Positions 1-7,978 of a stretch of 64,000 nt of DNA are shown piece after piece. Position numbers and translations under genes: made by a program. The DNA is taken from positions 4,960,001 through 5,024,000 of the forward strand of contig NZ_CP034689.1 in the NCBI RefSeq assembly GCF_003994415.1. The letters run 5' to 3'. The DNA comes from Achromobacter spanius (lineage in GTDB: Bacteria; Pseudomonadota; Gammaproteobacteria; Burkholderiales; Burkholderiaceae_B). A model generated the notes under the pieces. That model searched no databases, was not told the origin of the DNA, and saw only the letters and a program-made list of their open reading frames with translations. The first letter of the stretch is position 1, and each line of letters opens with the position of its first letter.

Positions 1-402
1 CGCCACCTCGCGGTGGCGCCGTTGGAGGACAAGTTCTGGCGCGCCTTCGTCGAGGTCATCGGCCTGCCGGAGCTGGCCGATGCGGCCGAGGACGACGCCA
101 GCGTGCGCCAGCGCGTCGCGGCCGTCCTGATCCAGCGCAGCGCCGAGGCATGGATGCAGGCGTTCGGCGACGGCGATACCTGCGTCAGCCTGGTCGCCAG
201 CCTGCGCGAGGCAGCGGAGGACCCGCACTTCATTGCGCGCGGCCTGTTCTCGCGCGAAGTCGCCGACGGCGCGAGCCGGACCATGCCCGCCTTGCCGGTT
301 CCCATCGATCCCAGCCTGCGCGTGCCGGCATCCCAGGTCCAGGCTCCGGGCCTGGGAGCACACACGGCGCGCATCTTGGCCGCGCAGGAGGCGACAGAAT
401 GA
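1..402 (+). CDS. CaiB/BaiF family CoA-transferase, C-terminal part (5' end outside window)
   Basis: The frame is open from base 1, so this is the 3' end of a longer gene. The visible 133 residues match the C-terminal part of class III CoA-transferases / alpha-methylacyl-CoA racemases: an ALE-KFW-type helix (PLEDKFW), the helical region that follows, a DPH motif (EDPHFIARGLF), and the PALPVP and LGAHTARIL elements that end these proteins. The family moves CoA between carboxylic acids or epimerises 2-methylacyl-CoAs. The stop codon overlaps the next start (ATGA), so it is translationally coupled to the MDR reductase. The catalytic Asp lies upstream of the window, so transferase and racemase cannot be told apart. 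Confidence 0.85.
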   Translation, partial: RHLAVAPLEDKFWRAFVEVIGLPELADAAEDDASVRQRVAAVLIQRSAEAWMQAFGDGDTCVSLVASLREAAEDPHFIARGLFSREVADGASRTMPALPVPIDPSLRVPASQVQAPGLGAHTARILAAQEATE

Positions 403-1409
403 AAGCCCTGTTGGTCAGAAACTTCGCGCCCGCCGGCGACCACCGTGTCGAAACCGTCGCCGACCCCGTGCCTGGCGCTGACGAGGTGTTGATCCAGGTT
501 GCCGCGGCAGGCGTGAACTATCCGGACACGCTGGTGGTCTCGGGCAAGTACCAGATCCTGCCGGCCTTGCCGTTCGTGCCGGGCAAGGACGCCAGCGGCA
601 CCGTGCTGCGCACCGGAGCGGATGTGACCGGCTTCAAGCCCGGCGACCGCGTGGTGGCACACATGGAACACGGCGCCTACGCCAGCCAGGCCGTCGCCCG
701 CGCCGCCCACTGCCACCTGCTGCCCGACGGTGTCAGCCACGAAGACGCCGCCGCGATGGGGCTGGTGTTCCAGACCGCCTATCTGGCGCTGCTGGAACGC
801 GGCGGCTTCAGGGCCGGCGAAACCGTGCTGGTCAACGGCGCGGCCGGCGGCGTCGGCGGCGCCGCTGTGCAACTGGTCAAGGCCCTGGGCGGCATCGCCC
901 TGGCCGGCGTCAACACGCCGCAACAGGCGCAGGTGGCCCGCGAGATGGGGGCCGACCACGTGATCGATCTGTCGGTGGAAAACCTGCGCGACAGCCTGCG
1001 CGATCAGGTCTGGGCGGCAACCGATGGCCGAGGCGCAGACATCGTGCTCGATCCCCTGGGCGACGAAGTCTTCGCGGCTTCGCTGCGCGCCCTGGCCTGG
1101 TGCGGCAGGCTGGTGGTGATCGGCTTCGCGGCGGGCCAGATCCCGACGCTGAAGGCGAACTATCTGCTGCTCAAGAACATCAGCGTCATCGGTCTGCAAT
1201 GGAGCGACTACCGCGACCGCCAGCCCGAGAAGATCGCGCTGGCGCAGGCGCGGCTGCTGCGCATGCGCGAACAAGGATTGATCCGTCCCAGGCTGGCCGC
1301 CGGCCTGCCACTGGAAGAGGTGGCCATCGCCCTGCAGGCACTGGAGCAAGGCCGCGCCACCGGCAAGTACGTCGTCCATATGGAATCCCCCTCGCATCGC
1401 CCAATCTGA
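399..1409 (+). CDS. NADPH:quinone oxidoreductase-like MDR family protein
   Basis: The 336-residue protein is a zinc-free medium-chain dehydrogenase/reductase of the quinone oxidoreductase (QOR/Nqo) type. The GroES-like N-terminal half contains the VNYPD and PGKDASG elements, and the Rossmann half has the NGAAGGVGGAAVQL dinucleotide-binding loop and the family GADHVID motif. There is no structural-zinc Cys cluster. Members reduce quinones, enones or enoyl-CoA-like substrates with NADPH. It starts at the ATG overlapping the stop of the CoA-transferase; upstream in-frame starts would lie inside that gene. The CoA-transferase neighbour suggests reduction of an unsaturated acyl-CoA or ketone intermediate. 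The substrate is unknown. Confidence 0.88.
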   Translation: MKALLVRNFAPAGDHRVETVADPVPGADEVLIQVAAAGVNYPDTLVVSGKYQILPALPFVPGKDASGTVLRTGADVTGFKPGDRVVAHMEHGAYASQAVARAAHCHLLPDGVSHEDAAAMGLVFQTAYLALLERGGFRAGETVLVNGAAGGVGGAAVQLVKALGGIALAGVNTPQQAQVAREMGADHVIDLSVENLRDSLRDQVWAATDGRGADIVLDPLGDEVFAASLRALAWCGRLVVIGFAAGQIPTLKANYLLLKNISVIGLQWSDYRDRQPEKIALAQARLLRMREQGLIRPRLAAGLPLEEVAIALQALEQGRATGKYVVHMESPSHRPI

Positions 1410-1427
1410 GAAGGCAGGACATATCCC

Positions 1428-2642
1428 ATGAAACAGACAACCGTAGTCATGGCCGCGCTGCTAGGCGGTTCGCTGTACGCATTCCCTGGCCACGCACAGG
1501 GCGTCGCCCCATTTCGCCTGGGCGCAATCGTCGACATGACCGGCGTGTATTCGGCGCACGGCGGCCCCGGCATGGTCACCGCGGTCAAGATGGCGGCCGA
1601 GGACTTCGGCGGCAAGGTGCTGGACCGCCCCATCGAAGTCCTGTCCGCGGACTACCAGAACAAGGTTGACATCGCAGCCACGCGCGCGCGCCAGTGGTAC
1701 GACCGCGACGGCGTCAGCGCCATCATCGAATCCACCGACTCCGCGTCGGCCCTGGCCCTGCAAACCCTGGGCAAGGAAAAGAAGCGCATCACGCTGTTCG
1801 CCGGCTCAGCCTCGTCCAACCTGACCAATGCGGCGTGCTCGCGCTATGGCGTGCACTATGTCTACGACACCTACGTCCTGGCCAACGGCACGGGCCGCGC
1901 CGTGACCCGCGCCGGCGGCGACAGCTGGTTCTTCATCACGGCGGACTATGCTTTCGGCCATTCGCTGGAACGCGACACCAGCAATGTCATCAAGGCGAAC
2001 GGCGGCAAGATCCTGGGCAATGTGCGCGCGCCGCTGTCCAGCCCCGATTTCGCTTCCTATCTGCTGCAGGCCCAGGCCAGCAAGGCCAAGGTGATAGGCT
2101 TGGCCAACGCCGGCACGGACACCCAGAATGCCGTGCGCCAGGCCTCGGAGTTCGGCATCACGCAAGGCGGCCAGAAACTGGCCACCCTGCTGGTCTTCCT
2201 GCATGACATCAAGGGCCTGGGTCTGCAGGCCGCGCAGGGCTTACAGTTCACCACCGGCTTCTACTGGGACCGCAACGCGGAAACCCGCGCCTGGTCGCAG
2301 CGCTATTTCGAACGCCAGAAATCCATGCCCTCCATGGTGCAGGCCGGCGCCTACTCGGCCACCCTGCATTACCTGCAGGCCGTGCAGGCCGTCGGCACCG
2401 ACGACGCCGATGCCGTGGCGGCCAAGATGAAGGAGATGCCGATCAATGATTTCTACGCCACGAACGGCCGCATCCGCGCCGATGGGCGGATGGTCTACGA
2501 CATGTACCTGGCGCAGGTGAAGACCCCGGCGGAGTCCAAGGGCGAGTGGGACCTGCTGAAGATCCTGGACACCATTCCAGGAGACGAGGCGTACCGCCCC
2601 TTGTCGCAAAGCGAGTGCCCACTGGTCAAGCCAGCGGGCTGA
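1428..2642 (+). CDS. ABC transporter substrate-binding protein, branched-chain amino acid type (Peripla_BP_6)
   Basis: The 404-residue periplasmic protein starts with a signal peptide (basic start, hydrophobic core, cleavage expected after GHA-QG). It follows the LivJ/HmgR-like fold: the RLGAIVDMTGVYS start of the mature domain, and the second lobe with SWFFITADYAFG and FYWDRN. Such receptors in catabolic operons often bind aromatic or alicyclic carboxylates rather than amino acids. It lies 18 bp after the quinone-oxidoreductase gene with an AGGA ribosome site and is followed by a strong hairpin. No permease or ATPase genes are nearby, so it must work with membrane components encoded elsewhere or upstream of the window. 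Confidence 0.9.
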   Translation: MKQTTVVMAALLGGSLYAFPGHAQGVAPFRLGAIVDMTGVYSAHGGPGMVTAVKMAAEDFGGKVLDRPIEVLSADYQNKVDIAATRARQWYDRDGVSAIIESTDSASALALQTLGKEKKRITLFAGSASSNLTNAACSRYGVHYVYDTYVLANGTGRAVTRAGGDSWFFITADYAFGHSLERDTSNVIKANGGKILGNVRAPLSSPDFASYLLQAQASKAKVIGLANAGTDTQNAVRQASEFGITQGGQKLATLLVFLHDIKGLGLQAAQGLQFTTGFYWDRNAETRAWSQRYFERQKSMPSMVQAGAYSATLHYLQAVQAVGTDDADAVAAKMKEMPINDFYATNGRIRADGRMVYDMYLAQVKTPAESKGEWDLLKILDTIPGDEAYRPLSQSECPLVKPAG

Positions 2643-2644
2643 AC

Positions 2645-2686
2645 GGGCAGCGGGCGGCGGCCATCCGGCCATCCGGCCCGCTGCCC
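2645..2686. terminator. Bidirectional GC-rich hairpin between convergent genes
   Basis: Perfect 11-bp arms GGGCAGCGGGC (2645-2655) and GCCCGCTGCCC (2676-2686) lie between two convergent genes. There is no long T tract, so termination strength is inferred from position and stem stability. Confidence 0.6.
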
Positions 2687-2699
2687 GCTGCCCGCCTGT

Positions 2700-3479
2700 T
2701 CAAGCCGCCACATACTTGAGCCAGCGGCCGCCATCCACCACCATGTTCTCGCCGGTGATGTAGGCGCCCAGGTCCGACGCCAGATAGACCGCGGCATTGG
2801 CGATATCGGACTTGTTGCCGAACCGGCCCAGGGCAGTCTTCTTGCGCTCCAGTTGTTCGCGGCCAGTCTCCTGATACAGGCGGCGCACCCCTTCTGTGTC
2901 GCCGATGGGTCCAGGCGAAATCGTATTGACGCGGATGTTGTCGCCGCCCCACTCCACCGCCAATGCGCGCGACAAGGAGATGATCCCGGCCTTGGCCGCG
3001 CCGGCGTGCGCGGCGCCCGGCCAGCCGCTCAGGCCGAGCATAGTGGCGATGCTGATGATGCAGCCGCCGTCACGGGCCGCCTTCAGATGCTTGTAGGCGG
3101 CGTGACAACCGTAGAACGTGCCGTTCAGATCGATGTCTATGACCGTCTTCCAGCCATTGGGCGAAAGCTCGGCGGTCGGGCAATGGAAGTTCCCGGCGGC
3201 GTTGTTCACCAGGATGTCCAGCGCGCCGTAGCGCTCGACCGCGGTTTCTATGGCGTCCCGGATCTGCTCGTAGACTCTGACGTCGGTTTGCACGGCCAGG
3301 ATCTCCAGGCCCTGCGCCGCCAGCGACGCCACGGCGCCGTCCAGCCGTTCCTGGTTTCGGCTCGCCACCACCACCTTGGCGCCCAGGCGCGCATAGGCCG
3401 TGGCGATCTCCAGTCCTATGCCGCCCCCGCCTCCCGTTATCAACGCCACCTTTCCTTTCAGCACATCTGCAGCAAACAT
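2700..3479 (-). CDS. SDR family oxidoreductase, 2,4-dienoyl-CoA reductase (DECR2) type
   Basis: The 259-residue classical SDR has the TGGGGGIG cofactor loop (about residues 16-23) and NNAAGNF (about 92-98), the variant typical of 2,4-dienoyl-CoA reductases. The usual YxxxK active site is replaced by HAGAAK (about residues 158-163), as in peroxisomal DECR2: the Tyr is absent while the Lys is kept. The protein is therefore more likely an NADPH-dependent enoyl/dienoyl-CoA reductase than an alcohol dehydrogenase. It lies 40 bp downstream of the Bug receptor gene in the same direction, and both are served by the minus-strand sigma-54 promoter at 4558. It probably reduces a conjugated CoA-ester intermediate. 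Confidence 0.85.
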   Translation of the reverse strand: MFAADVLKGKVALITGGGGGIGLEIATAYARLGAKVVVASRNQERLDGAVASLAAQGLEILAVQTDVRVYEQIRDAIETAVERYGALDILVNNAAGNFHCPTAELSPNGWKTVIDIDLNGTFYGCHAAYKHLKAARDGGCIISIATMLGLSGWPGAAHAGAAKAGIISLSRALAVEWGGDNIRVNTISPGPIGDTEGVRRLYQETGREQLERKKTALGRFGNKSDIANAAVYLASDLGAYITGENMVVDGGRWLKYVAA

Positions 3480-3519
3480 CGCTTTCTCCTATTTCGCTTG
3501 TGTTCCCGGCGCGAGCGGC

Positions 3520-4503
3520 CTAGTTGATCTTGATTCCCGATTCCTCGATGAGCTTCTTCCACTTGGGACGCTCCGACTCCATGAACGCGGCAAACTCTTC
3601 CGGAGTGGTGCTTTTCGGTATGCCGCTCATCCCCTCGACCCGCGCACGGAAGTCCGGCGACGCCACGACCCGGGCGATGGTCTGGCTCAGCTTGTTGATG
3701 ATGGGCTTGGGCGTACCCGCAGGGACCACCACGCCGTACCAGGCAGTCAGGTCGTAGCCGGGCAAGCCGGATTCAGCCACCGTCGGCATCTCGGGCATGG
3801 ACGGAACCCGGTCCAGGGACGTCACCGCCAATCCCCGAAGCATGCCGCCGTCGACGAAACGCTTGGTGGCGAAGATGCTGCCGAACACGATGGGCACCTG
3901 TCCGCCGACGACGTCCGGCATCGAAGCGCCATCCCCCTTGTAGGGAATATGCGTCATCTTCACGCCCGCCATGGACTTCATCAATTCGCCGGCAAAGTGG
4001 GTGCTGGTGCCGTCTCCGCCCGATGCGAAGCTGTACTTGTCGGGATTCGCCTTCAACAGCGCGATCAACTCCTTGATGGTCTTTGCCGGCACGCTGGGAT
4101 GCACGGCGACCATATTGGGCAGATAGGCCACGAAGGAGACAGGATCCAGATCCTTCTTCGGATCGAAGCCCAGGTTCTTGAACATCATCTGATTGGCCAC
4201 CAGCGGGCCGTTGGTGACCAGCAGCACTGCGTAGCCGTCGGGGGACATGCGCGCAAATTGGGCCGTGCCTACGTTCCCGCCCACTCCCGGCTTGTTTTCC
4301 ACGATCACTTTTTGGCCCAGCTGTTCCGTCATCGCCTCGGCCAGGCTGCGCGCCAACGTGTCGGTCGGCCCGCCCGCGGCGAACGGCACGATCATCCTGA
4401 TCGGCTTGCTCGGATATTCGGCGGCCAAAGCGCTGGTCGCGCTGAGCGCTGCCAGCGCTATCGCCGCCATTCGGGTGGCCATCTTATTGATTGCATGGTT
4501 CAT
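3520..4503 (-). CDS. Bug/TctC family tripartite tricarboxylate transporter receptor
   Basis: The 327-residue extracytoplasmic solute receptor has a signal peptide (about 27 residues, cleavage after ALA). The Bug-family hallmarks are YPSKPIRMIVPFAAGGPTD at the start of the mature part, the VENKPGVGGNVG loop, and HIPYKGDGASMPDVVGGQ in the second lobe. The ATG at 4503 was chosen because AGGAG sits 6 bases upstream; the longer frame to 4569 would run through the sigma-54 promoter. Bug proteins bind carboxylates and deliver them to TctAB permeases or act as sensors. It lies in an operon with the SDR gene and is divergent from the CoA-transferase at 4795. Confidence 0.92.
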   Translation of the reverse strand: MNHAINKMATRMAAIALAALSATSALAAEYPSKPIRMIVPFAAGGPTDTLARSLAEAMTEQLGQKVIVENKPGVGGNVGTAQFARMSPDGYAVLLVTNGPLVANQMMFKNLGFDPKKDLDPVSFVAYLPNMVAVHPSVPAKTIKELIALLKANPDKYSFASGGDGTSTHFAGELMKSMAGVKMTHIPYKGDGASMPDVVGGQVPIVFGSIFATKRFVDGGMLRGLAVTSLDRVPSMPEMPTVAESGLPGYDLTAWYGVVVPAGTPKPIINKLSQTIARVVASPDFRARVEGMSGIPKSTTPEEFAAFMESERPKWKKLIEESGIKIN

Positions 4504-4557
4504 GTCTGCTCCTGACTCCCTGGTTGAAAACCCACTCCTGCATTCGTTCTGGGAGAA

Positions 4558-4573
4558 CGCAAACTCCATGCCA
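4558..4573 (-). promoter_or_regulatory. Sigma-54 (-24/-12) promoter for the Bug receptor-SDR operon
   Basis: Read on the minus strand it is TGGCATGGAGTTTGCG: TGGCA, GG-N10-GC spacing, TTGC. The predicted start site is near 4547, about 45 bases before the receptor ATG. Confidence 0.75.
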
Positions 4574-4719
4574 AGCTTGGCCTCGCTTCACGCCACACTT
4601 CCGTCCTGCGATGTAACCGCCAGCCCGTCGCCGGCTCCCTGCCTCCTGGGCGAACACAAATGCATACTATGAAGACACTCGTTACGCGGCAGGACAGACA
4701 TCCGCAGCGCACGCAGCGG

Positions 4720-4735
4720 TGGTACGGGTTTTGCT
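4720..4735 (+). promoter_or_regulatory. Sigma-54 (-24/-12) promoter for the CoA-transferase at 4795
   Basis: The sequence is TGGTACGGGTTTTGCT with exact GG-N10-GC spacing, 60 bases before the ATG. Imperfect inverted copies of GTCCTGCgatGTAAC lie between this promoter and the divergent one (near 4611-4625 and 4679-4693), at distances where an enhancer-binding protein could serve both. Confidence 0.72.
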
Positions 4736-4794
4736 TCATATCAGAACTCGTCCGGGAAAGTACGGACACGCCAGACTTGCTTAGGAGCCCCGAA

Positions 4795-5973
4795 ATGCCC
4801 GCCTTGCCCGATCAACCGTACGCCGGATTGCGCGTCCTGGATCTCAGCCAGGGAGTCGCCGGACCCTACTGCGCCATGCTCCTGCTGGAACAAGGCGCCG
4901 AGGTCATCAAGGCGGAATCGCCAACCGGCGATTGGAGCCGCGCCATTGGCTATCAAACTGAAGGAATGAGCGCGCTTGCAATCGCCTACAACCTGGGTAA
5001 ACGTTCGATCTGCGTCAATGGGCAGACTGAGGCCGGCAGAGACCTCCTACGCCAACTTGCGTTACGAGCCGACGTCGTCATAGAAAGCTTCCGCCCCGGC
5101 GTCATAGAGCGCCTGGGCCTGTCATACGCCGATCTTTCGAAAGCCCGGCCCGATCAGGTGTATGTCTCGGTGTCCGCCTTCGGTCCTGACGGCCCCTATG
5201 CCGAACGGCCAGGATCGGATTCGACGCTGCAGGCCATGAGTGGAATGATGGTGGTCAACCGGGACGCGCGGGGCACTCCCCGCAAGGTCGGCATCCTGCT
5301 GATCGACGTGGCGACGGGCATCTATGCGGCGCAGGCTACGGGCGCCGCGTTGTACCGCCGCGCCGTGCGGGGCCAGGGCTCGCGGGTGGAGGTCTCCCTG
5401 CTGGAAGCCGCGGCTGCGGTGCAAAGCGGCGCGATCATCGACGAGGCCCTCAATGCCGGACGCTCCGTGCAGGCTCTCAGCGTGCCGGCCGGCACCTTCG
5501 AAACCGAGGACGGGCACATCAACGTCACCTCGCTGCACGACCGGATGTTCGCGGGCCTGTGCCAGGCCATAGGACAGAACGACTGGCTCGCCGACCCGCG
5601 CCTGAGCACGGCGACCGGACGTTACGCCCACTGCGAGGAGATCAATTCAACGCTGATACGGATCTTCCGTGCCAAGCCGACGGCACATTGGGTCGAGCGC
5701 CTGAACCGGCATGGCGTGGTCTGCGGAAAAGTCTCCGACTACGCCAGCTTCCTGGCCGACGCGCAGGTCAAACAGCAACGGATTTTCGCGATGAGCGAGC
5801 AAGGCGGCCCATGCCGCGTGCCGATCGCCCGGCTGCCGGGCACGGCGGCGCCAGGTAGCCAGGAAAAGCGCTCGCCGCGGCGCGGCGAGCACACCCGGCA
5901 GATCCTGAGTGAACTCGGTTTGGATGCCGCCCGGCAGCAGGAGCTGTTCAACGCCGGGATTGTGCAGTCCTGA
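4795..5973 (+). CDS. CaiB/BaiF family CoA-transferase
   Basis: The full-length 392-residue class III CoA-transferase begins with the hallmark N-terminus (YAGLRVLDLSQGVAGPYCA, about residues 9-27), then EVIKAE, the SFRPGVIERLGL region, and SAFGPDGPYAERPGSD. The Asp in GSDSTLQAMSG is the expected CoA-thioester-forming residue. The start is the ATG with AGGAG 7 bases upstream, placed directly downstream of the sigma-54 promoter; the longer frame would include the promoter. It probably activates the growth substrate by CoA transfer from succinyl-CoA or acetyl-CoA. It is monocistronic, ending 17 bp from the convergent regulator gene. Confidence 0.9.
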   Translation: MPALPDQPYAGLRVLDLSQGVAGPYCAMLLLEQGAEVIKAESPTGDWSRAIGYQTEGMSALAIAYNLGKRSICVNGQTEAGRDLLRQLALRADVVIESFRPGVIERLGLSYADLSKARPDQVYVSVSAFGPDGPYAERPGSDSTLQAMSGMMVVNRDARGTPRKVGILLIDVATGIYAAQATGAALYRRAVRGQGSRVEVSLLEAAAAVQSGAIIDEALNAGRSVQALSVPAGTFETEDGHINVTSLHDRMFAGLCQAIGQNDWLADPRLSTATGRYAHCEEINSTLIRIFRAKPTAHWVERLNRHGVVCGKVSDYASFLADAQVKQQRIFAMSEQGGPCRVPIARLPGTAAPGSQEKRSPRRGEHTRQILSELGLDAARQQELFNAGIVQS

Positions 5974-5990
5974 CATCCCAGGGCCGGGAC

Positions 5991-7709
5991 TCAGCTCTCC
6001 TTGCCGCCTTCCATCAGGCGCAGTTGCTTGTACAGATAGGAGCGGGAGATTCCCAGTTCCTCGGCGACCCGCTTCTTATTGCCGCCGGTGCGCTCCATGG
6101 CGTCCGCGATCAGCTCCATTTCGACGCGCTGCTTCGCTTCCCACATGTCGAAGCGGCCCGAGCCCGCGGTCGCCTGCAAGGGGCGGTACTCCTTCTCGGC
6201 CCCGATGCCTCCTGGATGCTCCAGACCGCCGAAGCTCTCCAGCGTCAGGCGGCCGCCGTCGCTGAAAATCGCCGCCCGTTCCACCGCGTGCTGCAGCTGG
6301 CGCACATTGCCCGGCCAACTCCGCGATTGCAGGTACTGGATGACATGGTCGTCGATGGACTTCTTGGCGACGCCCTGGCGCCTGGCGAAGGCGGCCAGGA
6401 AGGTATCGGCCAGCTCGGGGATATCCTCGGGCCTGTCCCGTAGCGAGGGCAGGTAGAGCGTCACGGCGCTGATGCGGTAGAACAGGTCCAGGCGGAACGT
6501 ATTGTCCGCAACCATCTTCTGGAAATCCCGATGGCTGGCCGAGATCAGACGGAAATCCGAGTGCAGCAGGCGCTCGCCGCCGACGCGCTGGAACGTGCCG
6601 TCCTGCAATACGCGCAGCAATTTCACCTGCATTTCCATTGGCATGTCGCCGATCTCATCGAGGAACAGGCTGCTGGTATCGGAAAGTTCGAACTTACCCT
6701 TGCGGCCGCGCTTGTCGGCGCCCGTGAACGCGCCGCCTTCATAGCCGAACAACTCGCTTTCCACAAGGCTGATGGGCATCGCGGCCGCATTGATCAAGGT
6801 CAGCGGCTTGTCGCCACGCGGGCTGAGCATGTGCAGCGCGTGCGCCACCAGCTCCTTGCCTGTTCCGCTTTCCCCCACCAGCAACACCGGCACGTCCAGC
6901 GGCGCGACCCGCAGAATGTCTTCCTTGAGCTGGCGGATGGCCTTGCTGCTGCCCACGATCTGGTCCAATCCGTAGGAACGGTTGCGTATGCCAGAGAGTT
7001 CGCGTTTATAGAAGTCACGCTCCTGCCGCACGCGGGCGAGCTCGTTGGAAATGTCTTGGATCGCTTGCGGAATCGACTGCGGGCCCTTGAACATGACCTG
7101 GCCGATTGCCGCCACCAGCTTCTTATCGCGGTCGAAGATCGGGATTCGTGAAACGATGCGGGTGACGCCCATTGCCTCATAGGCCTCGCCGATCTGCGGC
7201 TTGCCTGTAACGACCACTTCCTGCAAGCGGGTGTTCTCGATCACATCGCTGACCGGCCGGCCGATGGCGTCGCCGCGCTTCAAGCCAATCGACCGTTCGT
7301 GGATCGGACTCATGTAAAGCAGATTGCCCGCCGCGTCGACGACGTTCATGGCCTCATAAGGATTGGTGATGAAGTACCGGAAGATGTCCGCGGCGCAATC
7401 GACGGTAGAGATAAATTCCGTCAGTTCATCCCCACCTGTGGAGAAGATAAGGAAACACACGCCCTGGTCGCAAACCAGCGCAGCGACACTGTGAGCGGGC
7501 TCGATGCCGGGCAAGGCGAACAGGCGTTTGACCGGAGTGCTGGAGCGATCGGCCCACAGGCCGGAGAGCATCCGCGCAATCACTTCCTCCGTGCCCAAAC
7601 CCGAAGAAAATTTAATCTCGCCGCTCTCGTTCAGGACAAGTATCCCTTCGGTGTCTCTTACCATATCCTCTCGCTCTGCATCTGCCTTCCGTGTCTTTCG
7701 TGGCGGCAT
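5991..7709 (-). CDS. Sigma-54-dependent transcriptional activator (PAS, AAA+, Fis-type HTH)
   Basis: About 572 residues. An N-terminal sensory segment (1-100) is followed by a PAS domain (about 112-215) and a short helical linker. The AAA+ domain has Walker A GESGTGKE (about 279-286), the sigma-54-contacting GAFTGA loop (326-331) and Walker B LFLDE (348-352); a Fis-type HTH (RVAEELGISRSYLYK) closes the protein. There is no receiver domain, so it likely senses a ligand directly through the PAS/N-terminal part. It is the only enhancer-binding protein in the first 40 kb and sits among seven -24/-12 promoters, so it is the likely activator of the whole CoA island. The start is uncertain: ATG 7709 or ATG 7664 (neither has an ideal ribosome site); the GTG at 7763 would overlap the palindrome at 7737. 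Confidence 0.93.
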   Translation of the reverse strand: MPPRKTRKADAEREDMVRDTEGILVLNESGEIKFSSGLGTEEVIARMLSGLWADRSSTPVKRLFALPGIEPAHSVAALVCDQGVCFLIFSTGGDELTEFISTVDCAADIFRYFITNPYEAMNVVDAAGNLLYMSPIHERSIGLKRGDAIGRPVSDVIENTRLQEVVVTGKPQIGEAYEAMGVTRIVSRIPIFDRDKKLVAAIGQVMFKGPQSIPQAIQDISNELARVRQERDFYKRELSGIRNRSYGLDQIVGSSKAIRQLKEDILRVAPLDVPVLLVGESGTGKELVAHALHMLSPRGDKPLTLINAAAMPISLVESELFGYEGGAFTGADKRGRKGKFELSDTSSLFLDEIGDMPMEMQVKLLRVLQDGTFQRVGGERLLHSDFRLISASHRDFQKMVADNTFRLDLFYRISAVTLYLPSLRDRPEDIPELADTFLAAFARRQGVAKKSIDDHVIQYLQSRSWPGNVRQLQHAVERAAIFSDGGRLTLESFGGLEHPGGIGAEKEYRPLQATAGSGRFDMWEAKQRVEMELIADAMERTGGNKKRVAEELGISRSYLYKQLRLMEGGKES

Positions 7710-7736
7710 GTTGGTGGCGAAGAGTGTACTCCACGG

Positions 7737-7750
7737 CTGCAGCGCTGCAG
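7737..7750. promoter_or_regulatory. Candidate enhancer (UAS) palindrome
   Basis: CTGCAGCGCTGCAG is a perfect 14-bp palindrome, 93 bp upstream of the sigma-54 promoter at 7830 and just upstream of the regulator's own start. Both distances fit an enhancer-binding-protein site with autoregulation. Its function is inferred from position only. Confidence 0.4.
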
Positions 7751-7829
7751 GCAGCGCCGGCACTACATCTTGCGGCCGATTCCCCGTACGCTAGGCGCTC
7801 CGCCGCCCCTTCGGTGCCGTGGTCCGCAA

Positions 7830-7845
7830 TGGCATGGAAATTGCT
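7830..7845 (+). promoter_or_regulatory. Sigma-54 (-24/-12) promoter for the 7979-9815 operon
   Basis: TGGCATGGAAATTGCT has exact GG-N10-GC spacing. The expected transcription start is near 7856, giving a leader of about 120 bases before the CoA-transferase ATG. It is divergent from the regulator gene. Confidence 0.78.
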
Positions 7846-7978
7846 TAAAAGAAATTTATCAGAAATGCATTTGATGCCCTGCAGCAAACCCTGTCCCTCG
7901 ATCGGGGCCACGGACGCCGAGGCCGATTTCTGTGTAACAAAAAAACCAACGAACCATCAAGAAGCGTAGAGGAGTGTC

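Noticed and set aside
3400..4515. 371-codon open frame on the plus strand
   Set aside because: It is the shadow of the Bug receptor and SDR genes on the other strand, rich in His/Arg with no recognisable motif.
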